Below are positions 7,822-14,376 of a stretch of DNA of 16,856 nucleotides, one piece after another. Position 1 is the first letter of the stretch. Each line of letters opens with the position of its first letter. Source of the DNA: Desulfobacterales bacterium (GTDB lineage Bacteria > Desulfobacterota > Desulfobacteria > Desulfobacterales > C00003060); NCBI GenBank assembly GCA_030616425.1, contig JAUWXJ010000027.1:1-16856 (forward strand), written 5' to 3'. Under the pieces are notes generated by a model. The model made no database searches. It was not told where the DNA came from and saw only the letters and a program-made list of their open reading frames with translations. Both the position numbers and the translations under genes were made by a program.

Positions 7822-9579
7822 ATGTTAAATAATATACTTAATTATCTTTCACACCATCAATGGTTAGCTGCTCCTATTGGACTGATAGTTGTCGCTATAA
7901 TTGGTTTCATTACTCAGCTTATAGTAGCATGGTTTAAGCACTACCTCAAAAACAAACATGTCAACGATCAAATAACTGATGTCTATAATGGAACGACTTC
8001 CTTAATGATGGCGGCAAAGAATGGCAACTTAAATATTGTACAATCGTTGCTTAATAAAGGTGCTGAAATTAATATAAAGAATAAAAGTGGTGAAACGGCC
8101 TTAATGTACGCTGCATCTGATGGACATATGGAAATTGTTAAGGTATTGCTAGATAATGGGGCTGAGGTTAATAAAAAAAATGATGAGGGTTGGACAGCCT
8201 TAATGTATGCTGCATGTAATGGCCATACGCACATTGTTCAAGCTTTGCTAGATAAAGATGCTGACGTTAATGCAAAAACTAAGGATAGCTTTCCATTTAC
8301 GCATTGGTTCGGGGCGGGAGAGCCGCCTGAATTCGGTTATGAAAAAACACAGGTAGAAGATGAAATCGAAGTGAAGATCAAAGATGAGAATGGCTGGACA
8401 GCCTTAATGATGGCTGCATGGGACGGAAAGCCCAACACCGTCGAAGTCTTGCTGAAGAAAGGTGCGAATGTCAATGAGACCGACACATATGGAGCAACAG
8501 CTTTAATGAGGGCAGCTCAAAGAGGTCATAAAGAGGTAGTTGAGTTGTTGTTAAATAATGGCGCTATGGTGAACGCAAAAACTATGATGAAGAGTACGGC
8601 CTTGATGATAGCGGCATGGAAAGGTCAGACTGATACCGTAGAATTCTTACTGAAGAATGGCGCCAAGGTCAATGAGAAAAACGAGGCTTCTGAGACAGCC
8701 TTAATGAGAGCAGCTAGTAAAGGTCATACCAATACGGTGCATACACTATTAGAAAGCGGTGCCGAGGTGAATTTAAAAGACGTGAAAGGAGAGACAGCCT
8801 TGATAATGGCAGCAGGGGTTGGCGATTTTGCATCTATTAACGCTTTATTGGCTAAAGGTGCAGAGGTAAACACAATGACATATGGTGATACAGCGTTGAT
8901 TGCAGCATCAACGTTTGGCCATACAGATATTGTCCAGGTTCTGCTAAATGAAGGGGCGGACGTTAATGCGAGTGAGCGTGAGCGTGGCGCAACTGCCTTA
9001 ATGATAGCCGCATCGAGAGGGTATATTGACATTGTGCAAATATTGTTGGATTGGGGTACAAATGTAAATGCGAAGAGTAATAAGTTTGATCCTGAGGGAA
9101 CAGCCTTGATAAGAGCAGCAGGGGAAGGGCATGTTGATATCGTGCAAATATTGCTAGATAGGGGTGCGGACGTGAATGAGAATACTAATACGGGAGAGAC
9201 GGCCTTAATGGAAGCCGCATCGGGAGGGCATATTGACATCGTGAATATATTGCTGGATTGGGGTGCGGATGTAAATGCAAAAAACAGGGATGGCCAGACT
9301 GCCTTGATGATGACAGCATGGAAAGATCAGACTGATACCTCTATAGTGGAAATATTGATTAAAAGAGGTGCAGAGGTTAACGAAAAAGATTATTCGGAAT
9401 TTACAGCTTTAACTTGGGCAGCCTACTGCAATCAGCCTGCCATTGTGCAAACATTATTGGATGAGGGTGCTGACGTAAATGTAAAACAGAAAGATAACAA
9501 GACTGCTTTGACGTATGCAAAAGAATTTGGCCATACCGAAATAATTAAATTACTAGAGCAGGCCGGAGCTAAGGATTGA
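7822..9579 (+). CDS. Cassette A: membrane-anchored ankyrin-repeat protein (585 aa)
   Basis: After a short start, residues about 13-35 (WLAAPIGLIVVAIIGFITQLIVAW) form one transmembrane helix followed by basic residues. The rest is about 15 ankyrin repeats of the form G-x-TALM-x-AA-x-x-GH-x-x-IV-x-x-LL-x-x-GA-x-VN, running to the C-terminus. One repeat, near residues 150-190, carries an insertion of about 30 residues including FPFTHWFGAGEPPEFGYE. Ankyrin solenoids bind other proteins; no catalytic domain is present, so it is probably a membrane-tethered scaffold, inhibitor or sensor. The ATG at 7822 lacks a good Shine-Dalgarno, common for cassette genes. Cassette edges are R' GTTATCTG (7792-7799) and R'' CAGATAAC (9585-9592), exact reverse complements. 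At about 1.9 kb the cassette is large, and it is AT-richer than the block before it. Confidence 0.88.
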   Translation: MLNNILNYLSHHQWLAAPIGLIVVAIIGFITQLIVAWFKHYLKNKHVNDQITDVYNGTTSLMMAAKNGNLNIVQSLLNKGAEINIKNKSGETALMYAASDGHMEIVKVLLDNGAEVNKKNDEGWTALMYAACNGHTHIVQALLDKDADVNAKTKDSFPFTHWFGAGEPPEFGYEKTQVEDEIEVKIKDENGWTALMMAAWDGKPNTVEVLLKKGANVNETDTYGATALMRAAQRGHKEVVELLLNNGAMVNAKTMMKSTALMIAAWKGQTDTVEFLLKNGAKVNEKNEASETALMRAASKGHTNTVHTLLESGAEVNLKDVKGETALIMAAGVGDFASINALLAKGAEVNTMTYGDTALIAASTFGHTDIVQVLLNEGADVNASERERGATALMIAASRGYIDIVQILLDWGTNVNAKSNKFDPEGTALIRAAGEGHVDIVQILLDRGADVNENTNTGETALMEAASGGHIDIVNILLDWGADVNAKNRDGQTALMMTAWKDQTDTSIVEILIKRGAEVNEKDYSEFTALTWAAYCNQPAIVQTLLDEGADVNVKQKDNKTALTYAKEFGHTEIIKLLEQAGAKD

Positions 9580-9584
9580 TTATG

Positions 9585-9716
9585 CAGATAACAAGCCAAC
9601 GCACCGAATGCATGACAGCGGTGACCTTTTTTGCTGTGTTTGTTTTATGGTAGGCAAATCATCTTTTGGCCAGTAAGTGCCATACATGTCATGCACCGGT
9701 GGTCTTCACGTTATGT
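9585..9716 (+). other. attC recombination site of cassette A (about 132 bp)
   Basis: R'' CAGATAAC (9585-9592) starts it and GTTATGT (9710-9716) ends it, with crossover between 9710 and 9711. Internal arms CACCGAATGCATGACA (9602-9617) and TGTCATGCACCGGTG (9687-9701) pair with one unpaired base, and a long spacer lies between. Length and form recall the long attC sites of Vibrio superintegrons. Confidence 0.82.
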
Positions 9717-9727
9717 GACAAATTGAT

Positions 9728-10102
9728 ATGCCATTTTATGAAAAATCAATGATTAGAAAGACAGGGCAGTGGTGGAAAGTACAAGTTGGATTTTGGGCAC
9801 TTGTTATTAGCACTGGCCCTTTGATATTCAATGATCTTGTTTATCAATTTCGGGCTATTAACGAAACGATTCATGTTTCGAGAAAGTTTGGGGACGCCCT
9901 ATACATTTACAGATTTGAAATTATGATTCTTGTGCACGTTAAGGCAAAAAGCCTGTTGTGCTATTGGGCGGTAATAGACCTTGGTATTGGTATGGCTCAA
10001 ATAGCAAGGCGCTTGAATCTCTCATTGGCCGGGGTGAGTCAATCAGTAAAGCGAGAAGAGACAATAGTACAACAAAAGGGCTACAACCTCATCGATCCTT
10101 AA
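9728..10102 (+). pseudogene. Cassette B: membrane-protein gene interrupted by, and fused to, an inserted element
   Basis: The first about 52 residues (to INETIHVSRK) read as a small membrane protein with one hydrophobic segment (VQVGFWALVISTGPLIF). At 9884 the reading frame enters the 264-bp inverted-repeat element and continues in frame into its transposase remnant (AKSLLCYWAV...GYNLIDP), giving a 124-residue chimera. The cassette starts with R' GTTATGT (9710), but the matching R'' ACATAAC is absent, so the rest of its gene and its attC were lost. I treat it as broken; whether the fusion is expressed is unknown. What the original protein did cannot be told. Confidence 0.6.
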
Positions 10103-10147
10103 GCCCAAAACTGTAAATATGGAAATGTAAAGGGCGTCCCCAAACTT
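9884..10147. mobile_element. 264-bp inverted-repeat element with REP-transposase remnant, copy 1
   Basis: The ends are inverted copies: AAGTTTGGGGACGCCCT at the left, AGGGCGTCCCCAAACTT at the right, extending into TACATTT/AAATGTA. Inside is the C-terminal part of a REP-associated Y1 (IS200-like) transposase: VKAKSLLCYWAV, then a helix-turn-helix-like GMAQIARRLNLSLAGVSQSVKR. The catalytic Y1 domain (HUH motif, tyrosine) is missing, so it must be moved by a transposase elsewhere. It is the same length as, and by eye about nine-tenths identical to, the element at 14032-14295. It cuts through cassette B. Confidence 0.78.
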
Positions 10148-10154
10148 ATATAAT

Positions 10155-10244
10155 AGTATTGCAGAAAAAGTTAATAGAGAAAAATTTCTGTGATATCAGC
10201 GTATATTGCCAAATACGGAAAATTTTCGGCAGAAGAAATTGTTA
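10155..10244 (+). repeat. 90-bp perfect repeat, copy 2: second candidate attI, left of cassette C
   Basis: Base-for-base match (by eye) to 7706-7795, again ending in GTTA at the left edge of a cassette, here GTTAGGC (10241-10247). It starts eight bases after the right end of the 264-bp element. The region between the two copies holds cassettes A and B. Confidence 0.62.
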
Positions 10245-10257
10245 GGCAAAAAATATC

Positions 10258-10713
10258 ATGAATGAACCAAACAAAATTCCCAAACCGACTGAAGAGCAGA
10301 AGGACTACGCAACTAAACTTTGGAACTCTGACACAGAGCGGCTAATTTCCGCGCAAAACCGCATTCTAAATTACATTTTTATTTTAAACACTGGTGGTCT
10401 TGTAGCCACTACTACTTCCTTGTCTAAAGCTTCTTACGACTGTTATTTTATTTCTTCGTTTATCTGTTTTATTCTAGGCACACTTCTGATTGTTCTACAT
10501 GCCACATTTTTCTATTACACATGGCAGGAACGCTTCAAGAATACTAAGAATCTATTTGAAGGGCTTCTTGGTGGAAAAATTCCGTATAAAGATTTCTACG
10601 ATCAGATTCAAAAACGCAAGTGGTTTTACGGTATTGCGCATTACCTAGCTTTAGGATCTGCCTTTTTCCTAATTTTAGGAGTTATATCTGGAGCTATATC
10701 ATTGCTTAAGTAG
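10258..10713 (+). CDS. Cassette C: small multi-span membrane protein (151 aa)
   Basis: I do not recognise the family with certainty. A charged N-terminal helix (residues 1-32) precedes hydrophobic segments at about 36-56 (YIFILNTGGLVATTTSL), 63-90 (CYFISSFICFILGTLLIVLHATFFYY) and 128-149 (YLALGSAFFLILGVISGAI). A polar stretch of about 35 residues lies before the last one. This predicts an inner-membrane protein with three spans, of the general size and shape of small membrane effectors in defence systems, but no diagnostic motif is visible. The ATG at 10258 has no Shine-Dalgarno and lies 14 bases past the cassette edge. Cassette edges: R' GTTAGGC (10241) and R'' GCCTAAT (10717), one mismatch. 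Confidence 0.75.
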   Translation: MNEPNKIPKPTEEQKDYATKLWNSDTERLISAQNRILNYIFILNTGGLVATTTSLSKASYDCYFISSFICFILGTLLIVLHATFFYYTWQERFKNTKNLFEGLLGGKIPYKDFYDQIQKRKWFYGIAHYLALGSAFFLILGVISGAISLLK

Positions 10714-10716
10714 ATT

Positions 10717-10777
10717 GCCTAATAATGCCATTCAGCCAACCTCGTTAACGCTCAGCGGCTGATGGCTAACGTCAGGT
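10717..10777 (+). other. attC site of cassette C (61 bp)
   Basis: R'' GCCTAAT (10717-10723); stem GCCATTCAGCC (10727-10737) against GGCTGATGGC (10757-10766), 10 bp with one extrahelical T; R' GTCAGGT (10771-10777). R' departs from GTTRRRY at the third base (GTC), so recombination here may be weak, but length and stem fit a 60-bp-class attC well. Confidence 0.75.
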
Positions 10778-10810
10778 GCATAATCGAAATATCGAGTCAT
10801 TCTGAGGGGA

Positions 10811-11692
10811 GTGATGAAATTGGTCCTCAGGTTTTTGTTCGCAACAGCAGTATTGATGTTTGGAGGCATTTGTCCATCATTTGCCGCTGATTTGCAGATG
10901 TTCTCCAAGGTTCGCCTGGTAAACAATCCTGAAAACGATGGGGATAGCTTCCTTGTGGTTGCCGCCGGAAAACATCTCCTTGTGAGACTTTATTTTGTTG
11001 ACTGTCCCGAAACTTCCGTCGGCTCCAAGAGTGATGCGCGGCGGGTACGGGAACAAACACGCTATTTTGGACTATCCAACGCGACGCGCACCATTCATTT
11101 CGGCAATGAGGCAAAATCTCTCGTTGAGCGCATCCTTGCTACACCTTTTACTCTTCATACGGCCTTCGCAAGTGCGTTGGGAAGGTCATCCAAAGGCCGC
11201 GTATATGGATTCATTACCACAACCGACGGAAGTGATTTGGCAAGTCTACTCGTTGAAAATGGTTTTGCCCGTACACACGGAATGGGCAGGAAAACGCCCA
11301 ATGGGGTACCCCGTGATGAAATGATCGAAAAACTTCGTGATCTGGAGATTTCGGCCATGTTGAAACGTGTCGGCATTTGGTCGGAGAGCGATCCCGATCG
11401 AATTGCTGAACTTCGTGCCAAACAACGTAGCGAAGACCGGGAATTGAAAGAATTACAAACCAAGGTAAAAAGAGCCCAACTCCCACATAGCTTGCTTGAC
11501 CTAAACACCGCCAGCGAGAAAGAACTTCAGTCTATCAAAGGGATCGGTCCTGTTCTTGCCGCGCGAATTATCGCTGGACGTCCCTATAAAACCGTCGATG
11601 ATTTGCTCAAAGTAAAAGGAATTGGTCAAAAAAGATTTGAAAAGTTTCGTCACTATTTTGTAGTAGGTAAAGGACAGAGGAAAGGTCATTGA
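10811..11692 (+). CDS. Cassette D: secreted thermonuclease-like protein with ComEA-type HhH tail (293 aa)
   Basis: A signal peptide (residues 1-26, hydrophobic core then PSFAA before D27) predicts export. Residues about 31-195 form a staphylococcal-nuclease-like domain: NDGDS (D43, D45), VRLYFVDCPET (R59, D64, E67), GRVYGFI (R130), LASLLVENGFART and a RVGIW ending, so the arginine, aspartate and glutamate expected at the active site appear present. Residues about 226-285 are a helix-hairpin-helix pair as in ComEA (LDLNTASEKELQSIKGIG, then VDDLLKVKGIG), which would bind double-stranded DNA without sequence preference. Together they suggest an exported DNA-degrading or DNA-processing nuclease. 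The start is GTG 10811 or ATG 10814, both next to GAGGGGA; ATG 10814 has the better spacing. R' is GTCAGGT (10771); the matching R'' was lost to the 127-bp element that follows. Confidence 0.85.
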   Translation: MMKLVLRFLFATAVLMFGGICPSFAADLQMFSKVRLVNNPENDGDSFLVVAAGKHLLVRLYFVDCPETSVGSKSDARRVREQTRYFGLSNATRTIHFGNEAKSLVERILATPFTLHTAFASALGRSSKGRVYGFITTTDGSDLASLLVENGFARTHGMGRKTPNGVPRDEMIEKLRDLEISAMLKRVGIWSESDPDRIAELRAKQRSEDRELKELQTKVKRAQLPHSLLDLNTASEKELQSIKGIGPVLAARIIAGRPYKTVDDLLKVKGIGQKRFEKFRHYFVVGKGQRKGH

Positions 11693-11697
11693 GAAAA

Positions 11698-11824
11698 TAG
11701 GGGACGTCCGTGAAATATTGATATTCTAGGTGTCTCAATGAGTGATTTTACAGCAGCTTGCCTCAGCCAATGCCAATATCGGGAGATACATGGGAGAATG
11801 TTGAAATTTCACGGACGTTCCCTA
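11698..11824. mobile_element. 127-bp inverted-repeat element (REP/MITE-like)
   Basis: Ends are TAGGGGACGTCCGTGAAAT and ATTTCACGGACGTTCCCTA, inverted copies with one mismatch. It has no coding content. The GGGGACGTCC core resembles the GGGGACGCCC ends of the 264-bp elements, so it is probably a REP-like element moved by the same transposase class. It starts six bases after the stop of the cassette D gene and ends nine bases before a half-preserved attC stem. Confidence 0.65.
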
Positions 11825-11832
11825 CTTCCCCC

Positions 11833-11874
11833 CCGGACGCTCGATTCCTCGCGCCGGTGATCAAATCGTTGGGC
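11833..11874 (+). other. Remnant attC site of cassette D
   Basis: Stem CCGGACGC (11833-11840) against GCGCCGG (11851-11857) with one extrahelical A, then R' GTTGGGC (11868-11874). The expected R'' ACCTGAC and outer left arm are missing; the 127-bp element sits where they should be. The rest of 11693-11995 is element, this remnant and a 121-base leader in front of gene E with nothing else visible. Confidence 0.55.
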
Positions 11875-11995
11875 GTCTTCATTTGTTTTATGCCGGAAGG
11901 CTGCGTGTCGTCTAATGTTGCGAAGGTTTTCAGAAGTGTGAACGAGCACTGTAACCATCCTACCCTTAATTGATGTAAAGAAAGGCGGGAGGCCG

Positions 11996-13282
11996 ATGGA
12001 CATCCGAGAGCACCTACACAAGCGTGGAGGAAATGTGGGTGAATGGTGGACAAACACCCGTCCGCTCGAAGGCAATAAGCTAGGGAAAGAATTGTGGCTT
12101 AATACCAACGACGGGTGGAGAAAGATTATTACAAACGACCTGAGGCTTACCGAATTTACTACAAATAACATAGAATTTAACTCCCCAAAAATTGAATACG
12201 GAGACTCGATTTATCGCGTCGTAAATCGCAACCAGCTATATTTAGATGAAGATGGCAACGTTTTTCAACTATCTCCAAGCACCTGTACGCGCATCAGGCG
12301 TCGCGAATTGAAAAAAGCTCTTGAGTATCTGGCGTTCACAGAGATTCTGAAATTCTTCTCTGATCCCAGGAACCTTTGTGCAAAGACCAGAGAAGCTGAT
12401 GGCAGAAGTGCCGATATGATTCCGAAAGAAGGGATAATCCATGGAAATAAACGCTATAGCCTAAAGGAAATACCAAAGCTTGCCGTACTCGACCAAAATC
12501 ATGAGGCATTTTCTATACTTGCGAGAAGTGTAATCGCGCGAGCGCCTCGACTGTTGCAACAACTAATGTACATTTACAATGCATATCTTGGAAGTGAGAT
12601 CCGACCGTTCTTGACTTTCACAGACGGCGAATTCGGTTCCTCGCCAGATTTACTTAACTTTTACTGTAATGTTCGCTCCTTCTGCCCTGAGCCCTATCTT
12701 GAGTCAACCCTCAATTACACGCTCAACCAACCTGTTTTTAGGACAGAGGATATCTACAGAAGAGGAGTTGATGGCCAAACGGAAAGAGAACGTGCAGCGC
12801 AGTTTGTGATTTTGGAATTTCCGTTTACCAAGAACCTCGTACAAACTCGAGTGCAGGAAATTACTGATTACAACAAACTATACTGGCTTCTGAAGTCTAT
12901 TTTTGCCTCGCACGACAAGCTGAACCCACAGGAGAATTGCATCATGCTCTCCGACGGCTACCCCTTCTCACAGAAAGCGGATTATCACACATTCCTCCTT
13001 GGTGCACTCAAGCCGTGGAGTAACATTTTTGCAGAGGTAAGGATGTATGCAGATCTTATAATGCCGTGGAGGATCTACTCAATAGACATAGATTGGGTCG
13101 AAGACTGTAAGTATAACGATTCCGACGGTGTCTGCGATGTTTGCACTAGGTTTCGGAAGGGTGCCCTTCTCTGGGAATGTTCCTCTCCTAAAGAGGGTAC
13201 TAGGAAACTCAAGAAATACAATTTAATGCCGACGGCAACTGTTGGCAAGGAGGATTTGCTTACGGGATTCGTTTACCCGTGA
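11996..13282 (+). CDS. Cassette E: hypothetical protein, unrecognised (428 aa)
   Basis: I do not recognise this protein. It is a soluble protein without signal peptide or membrane span. Visible points: an N-terminal region with several aromatic pairs (GEWWTN, ELWLN); a helical middle (RRRELKKALEYLAFTEILKF; SILARSVIARAPRLLQQLM); a C-terminal part with IMLSDGYPFSQKADYHTFLLG and a possible metal-binding C-x-x-C (DGVCDVCTRF) followed by another cysteine (LWECSS). The ATG at 11996 has GGGAGG very close (three bases) and AAAGG ten bases upstream. It follows a 121-base leader after the cassette edge, unusually long for a cassette. Edges match exactly: R' GTTGGGC (11868), R'' GCCCAAC (13299). Confidence 0.8.
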   Translation: MDIREHLHKRGGNVGEWWTNTRPLEGNKLGKELWLNTNDGWRKIITNDLRLTEFTTNNIEFNSPKIEYGDSIYRVVNRNQLYLDEDGNVFQLSPSTCTRIRRRELKKALEYLAFTEILKFFSDPRNLCAKTREADGRSADMIPKEGIIHGNKRYSLKEIPKLAVLDQNHEAFSILARSVIARAPRLLQQLMYIYNAYLGSEIRPFLTFTDGEFGSSPDLLNFYCNVRSFCPEPYLESTLNYTLNQPVFRTEDIYRRGVDGQTERERAAQFVILEFPFTKNLVQTRVQEITDYNKLYWLLKSIFASHDKLNPQENCIMLSDGYPFSQKADYHTFLLGALKPWSNIFAEVRMYADLIMPWRIYSIDIDWVEDCKYNDSDGVCDVCTRFRKGALLWECSSPKEGTRKLKKYNLMPTATVGKEDLLTGFVYP

Positions 13283-13298
13283 CGTCTAAATTGTGACA

Positions 13299-13356
13299 GC
13301 CCAACAATTCAATCAAGCGGACGGCTAAACGCCGCCGCTTATCTCTGCCGTTATGC
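13299..13356 (+). other. attC site of cassette E (58 bp)
   Basis: R'' GCCCAAC (13299-13305); stem AAGCGGACGGC (13315-13325) against GCCGCCGCTT (13331-13340), perfect except extrahelical A13321, loop TAAAC; R' GTTATGC (13350-13356). The clearest textbook attC in the window. Confidence 0.9.
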
Positions 13357-13391
13357 TTAAGAATTAACCAATTATTCAGGAGGGTTTATAG

Positions 13392-13910
13392 ATGATAGCT
13401 TTACTCCCCCTTTTGATTCTGATTTTACGGTATAGAAAATTCTCCCGCTTGGCTCTCGCATTAAGAAGTGATCAGGGGAATCGAATGCGACGTTACAGTA
13501 AGCTCGCTCTATTTATTTTTATTGGAGTAACGATTGCAAGCTTCATCCCTTATGCCATTTTGAGAACAGTTGAAGAGGCAAACAGGTTAAGCCTCGGCAT
13601 CACAATTTTCGGTATTTTTGTTGCCGCTGTCTTTGACTTCTCTGCGGAGAGGATTAAGCGTCGCTTAGGAATCAAGAAAGATATAGAGAAGCGACTCCTG
13701 AAAGAGGCAAAAAAAATAGCCAAGGACGAACACCATGCTGGCGATATGTTACACAAAGCCAGCGAATCTGAAGCTCGGGGCGATTTCAAGGGCGCATTGG
13801 CCATGTACAACCAGATTATTGAGAAATATCCTAACACCTCCGTAGAGGAGGATGCACGTGCCTGCATAAGTGCTGTTGAAAAACGTCTGAACGGCGTCAA
13901 TACCTCTTAA
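13392..13910 (+). CDS. Cassette F: membrane protein with TPR-like C-terminal tail (172 aa)
   Basis: A short hydrophobic N-terminus (IALLPLLILIL) and two further hydrophobic segments (LALFIFIGVTIASFIPYAIL, LGITIFGIFVAAVFDF) indicate three membrane passes. A long charged helix follows (RIKRRLGIKKDIEKRLLKEAKKIAKDE). It ends in one tetratricopeptide-like repeat (ASESEARGDFKGALAMYN, then YPNTSVEEDARACI). This suggests a membrane anchor presenting a protein-binding tail to the cytoplasm; no enzyme motif is seen. The start ATG 13392 has an ideal Shine-Dalgarno AGGAGGG (13378-13384), stronger than most other cassette genes here. Edges R' GTTATGC (13350) and R'' GCATAAC (13934) match exactly. Confidence 0.78.
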   Translation: MIALLPLLILILRYRKFSRLALALRSDQGNRMRRYSKLALFIFIGVTIASFIPYAILRTVEEANRLSLGITIFGIFVAAVFDFSAERIKRRLGIKKDIEKRLLKEAKKIAKDEHHAGDMLHKASESEARGDFKGALAMYNQIIEKYPNTSVEEDARACISAVEKRLNGVNTS

Positions 13911-13933
13911 TAGCAGGCGGATGATAAAAGATA

Positions 13934-14031
13934 GCATAACCAGCAGGTCGAGCTGACGGCTTATACCTTGGCAGTTGGTGATTTCCTGCTTTTTCAATCG
14001 CCGTTTCCATATTTAATTTTTCTACTTGGGA
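13934..14031 (+). other. R'' box of cassette F and unexplained attC-like stretch
   Basis: GCATAAC (13934-13940) is the exact partner of the cassette F R' box, so an attC begins here. The next 90 bases do not form a clear stem with an extrahelical base. AGCAGG can pair with CCTGCT about 40 bases later, which may be part of a longer attC. No R' is seen before the 264-bp element at 14032. Confidence 0.45.
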
Positions 14032-14295
14032 AGCTTCGGGGACGCCCTTTACATTTACAGATTTGAAATTATGATTCTTGTGCACGTTAAGGCAAAAAGT
14101 CTGTTGTGCTATTGGGCGGTAATGGATCCCGGTATTGGTATGGCTCAAATAGCATGGCGATTGAATCTCTCATTGGCCGGGGTGAGTCAATCAGTAAAGC
14201 GAGGAGAGACAATAGTAGAACGAAAGGGCTTCAATCTCATCGATCCTTAAGCCTAAAAATGTAAATGTGGAAATGTAAAGGGCGTCCCCGAAACT
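14032..14295. mobile_element. 264-bp inverted-repeat element with REP-transposase remnant, copy 2
   Basis: Ends AGCTTCGGGGACGCCC and GGGCGTCCCCGAAACT are inverted copies with few mismatches. Inside is the same REP-transposase tail as at 9884-10147 (SLLCYWAV, GMAQIAWRLNLS, VSQSVKR), open up to a TAA at 14248-14250. Its right end lies directly against an intact attC stem, so it has entered an attC or the joint of two cassettes. Confidence 0.78.
14035..14250 (+). pseudogene. C-terminal fragment of a REP-associated tyrosine transposase
   Basis: About 70 residues remain (from within the left inverted repeat to GFNLIDP). They cover the C-terminal helix-turn-helix-like domain found after the Y1 domain in deltaproteobacterial TnpA_REP proteins. 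The HUH catalytic core is absent. A TTG at 14026 could open the frame, but nothing suggests it is a working gene. Confidence 0.65.
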
Positions 14296-14348
14296 ACAAG
14301 CAAATGCAGCCGACCGCTAAGCGCGTCGGCTGATTTGCGGCGTTAGGA
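14296..14348 (+). other. attC stem and R' at the left edge of cassette G
   Basis: Stem CAAATGCAGCCGAC (14301-14314) against GTCGGCTGATTTG (14325-14337), 13 bp with one extrahelical G, and R' GTTAGGA (14342-14348). Its R'' should read like xxxTAACAAGC; only ACAAGC remains, directly after the right end of the 264-bp element. It may be the far half of the cassette F attC or the attC of a cassette whose gene has been lost. Confidence 0.75.
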
Positions 14349-14376
14349 AGCGCCCCACGGTGATGGGAGCTAGACG

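Noticed and set aside
8724..9239. A 171-codon minus-strand open frame inside the ankyrin gene
   Set aside because: It is a shadow of the repeated ankyrin codons; the repeated reverse-strand pattern (SAPLS, AAxIKAVSP) just mirrors the TALM-x-AA and GAxVN repeats.
7822..9579. Spaced repeats at about 99-base intervals, considered as a CRISPR array or tandem DNA repeat
   Set aside because: The periodicity is the 33-residue ankyrin repeat in a continuous reading frame; there are no identical short repeats with unique spacers.
11758..11973. A 71-codon plus-strand open frame across the 127-bp element and cassette edge
   Set aside because: It runs through the element's inverted repeat and the attC remnant, has no ribosome binding site, and shows no protein pattern.
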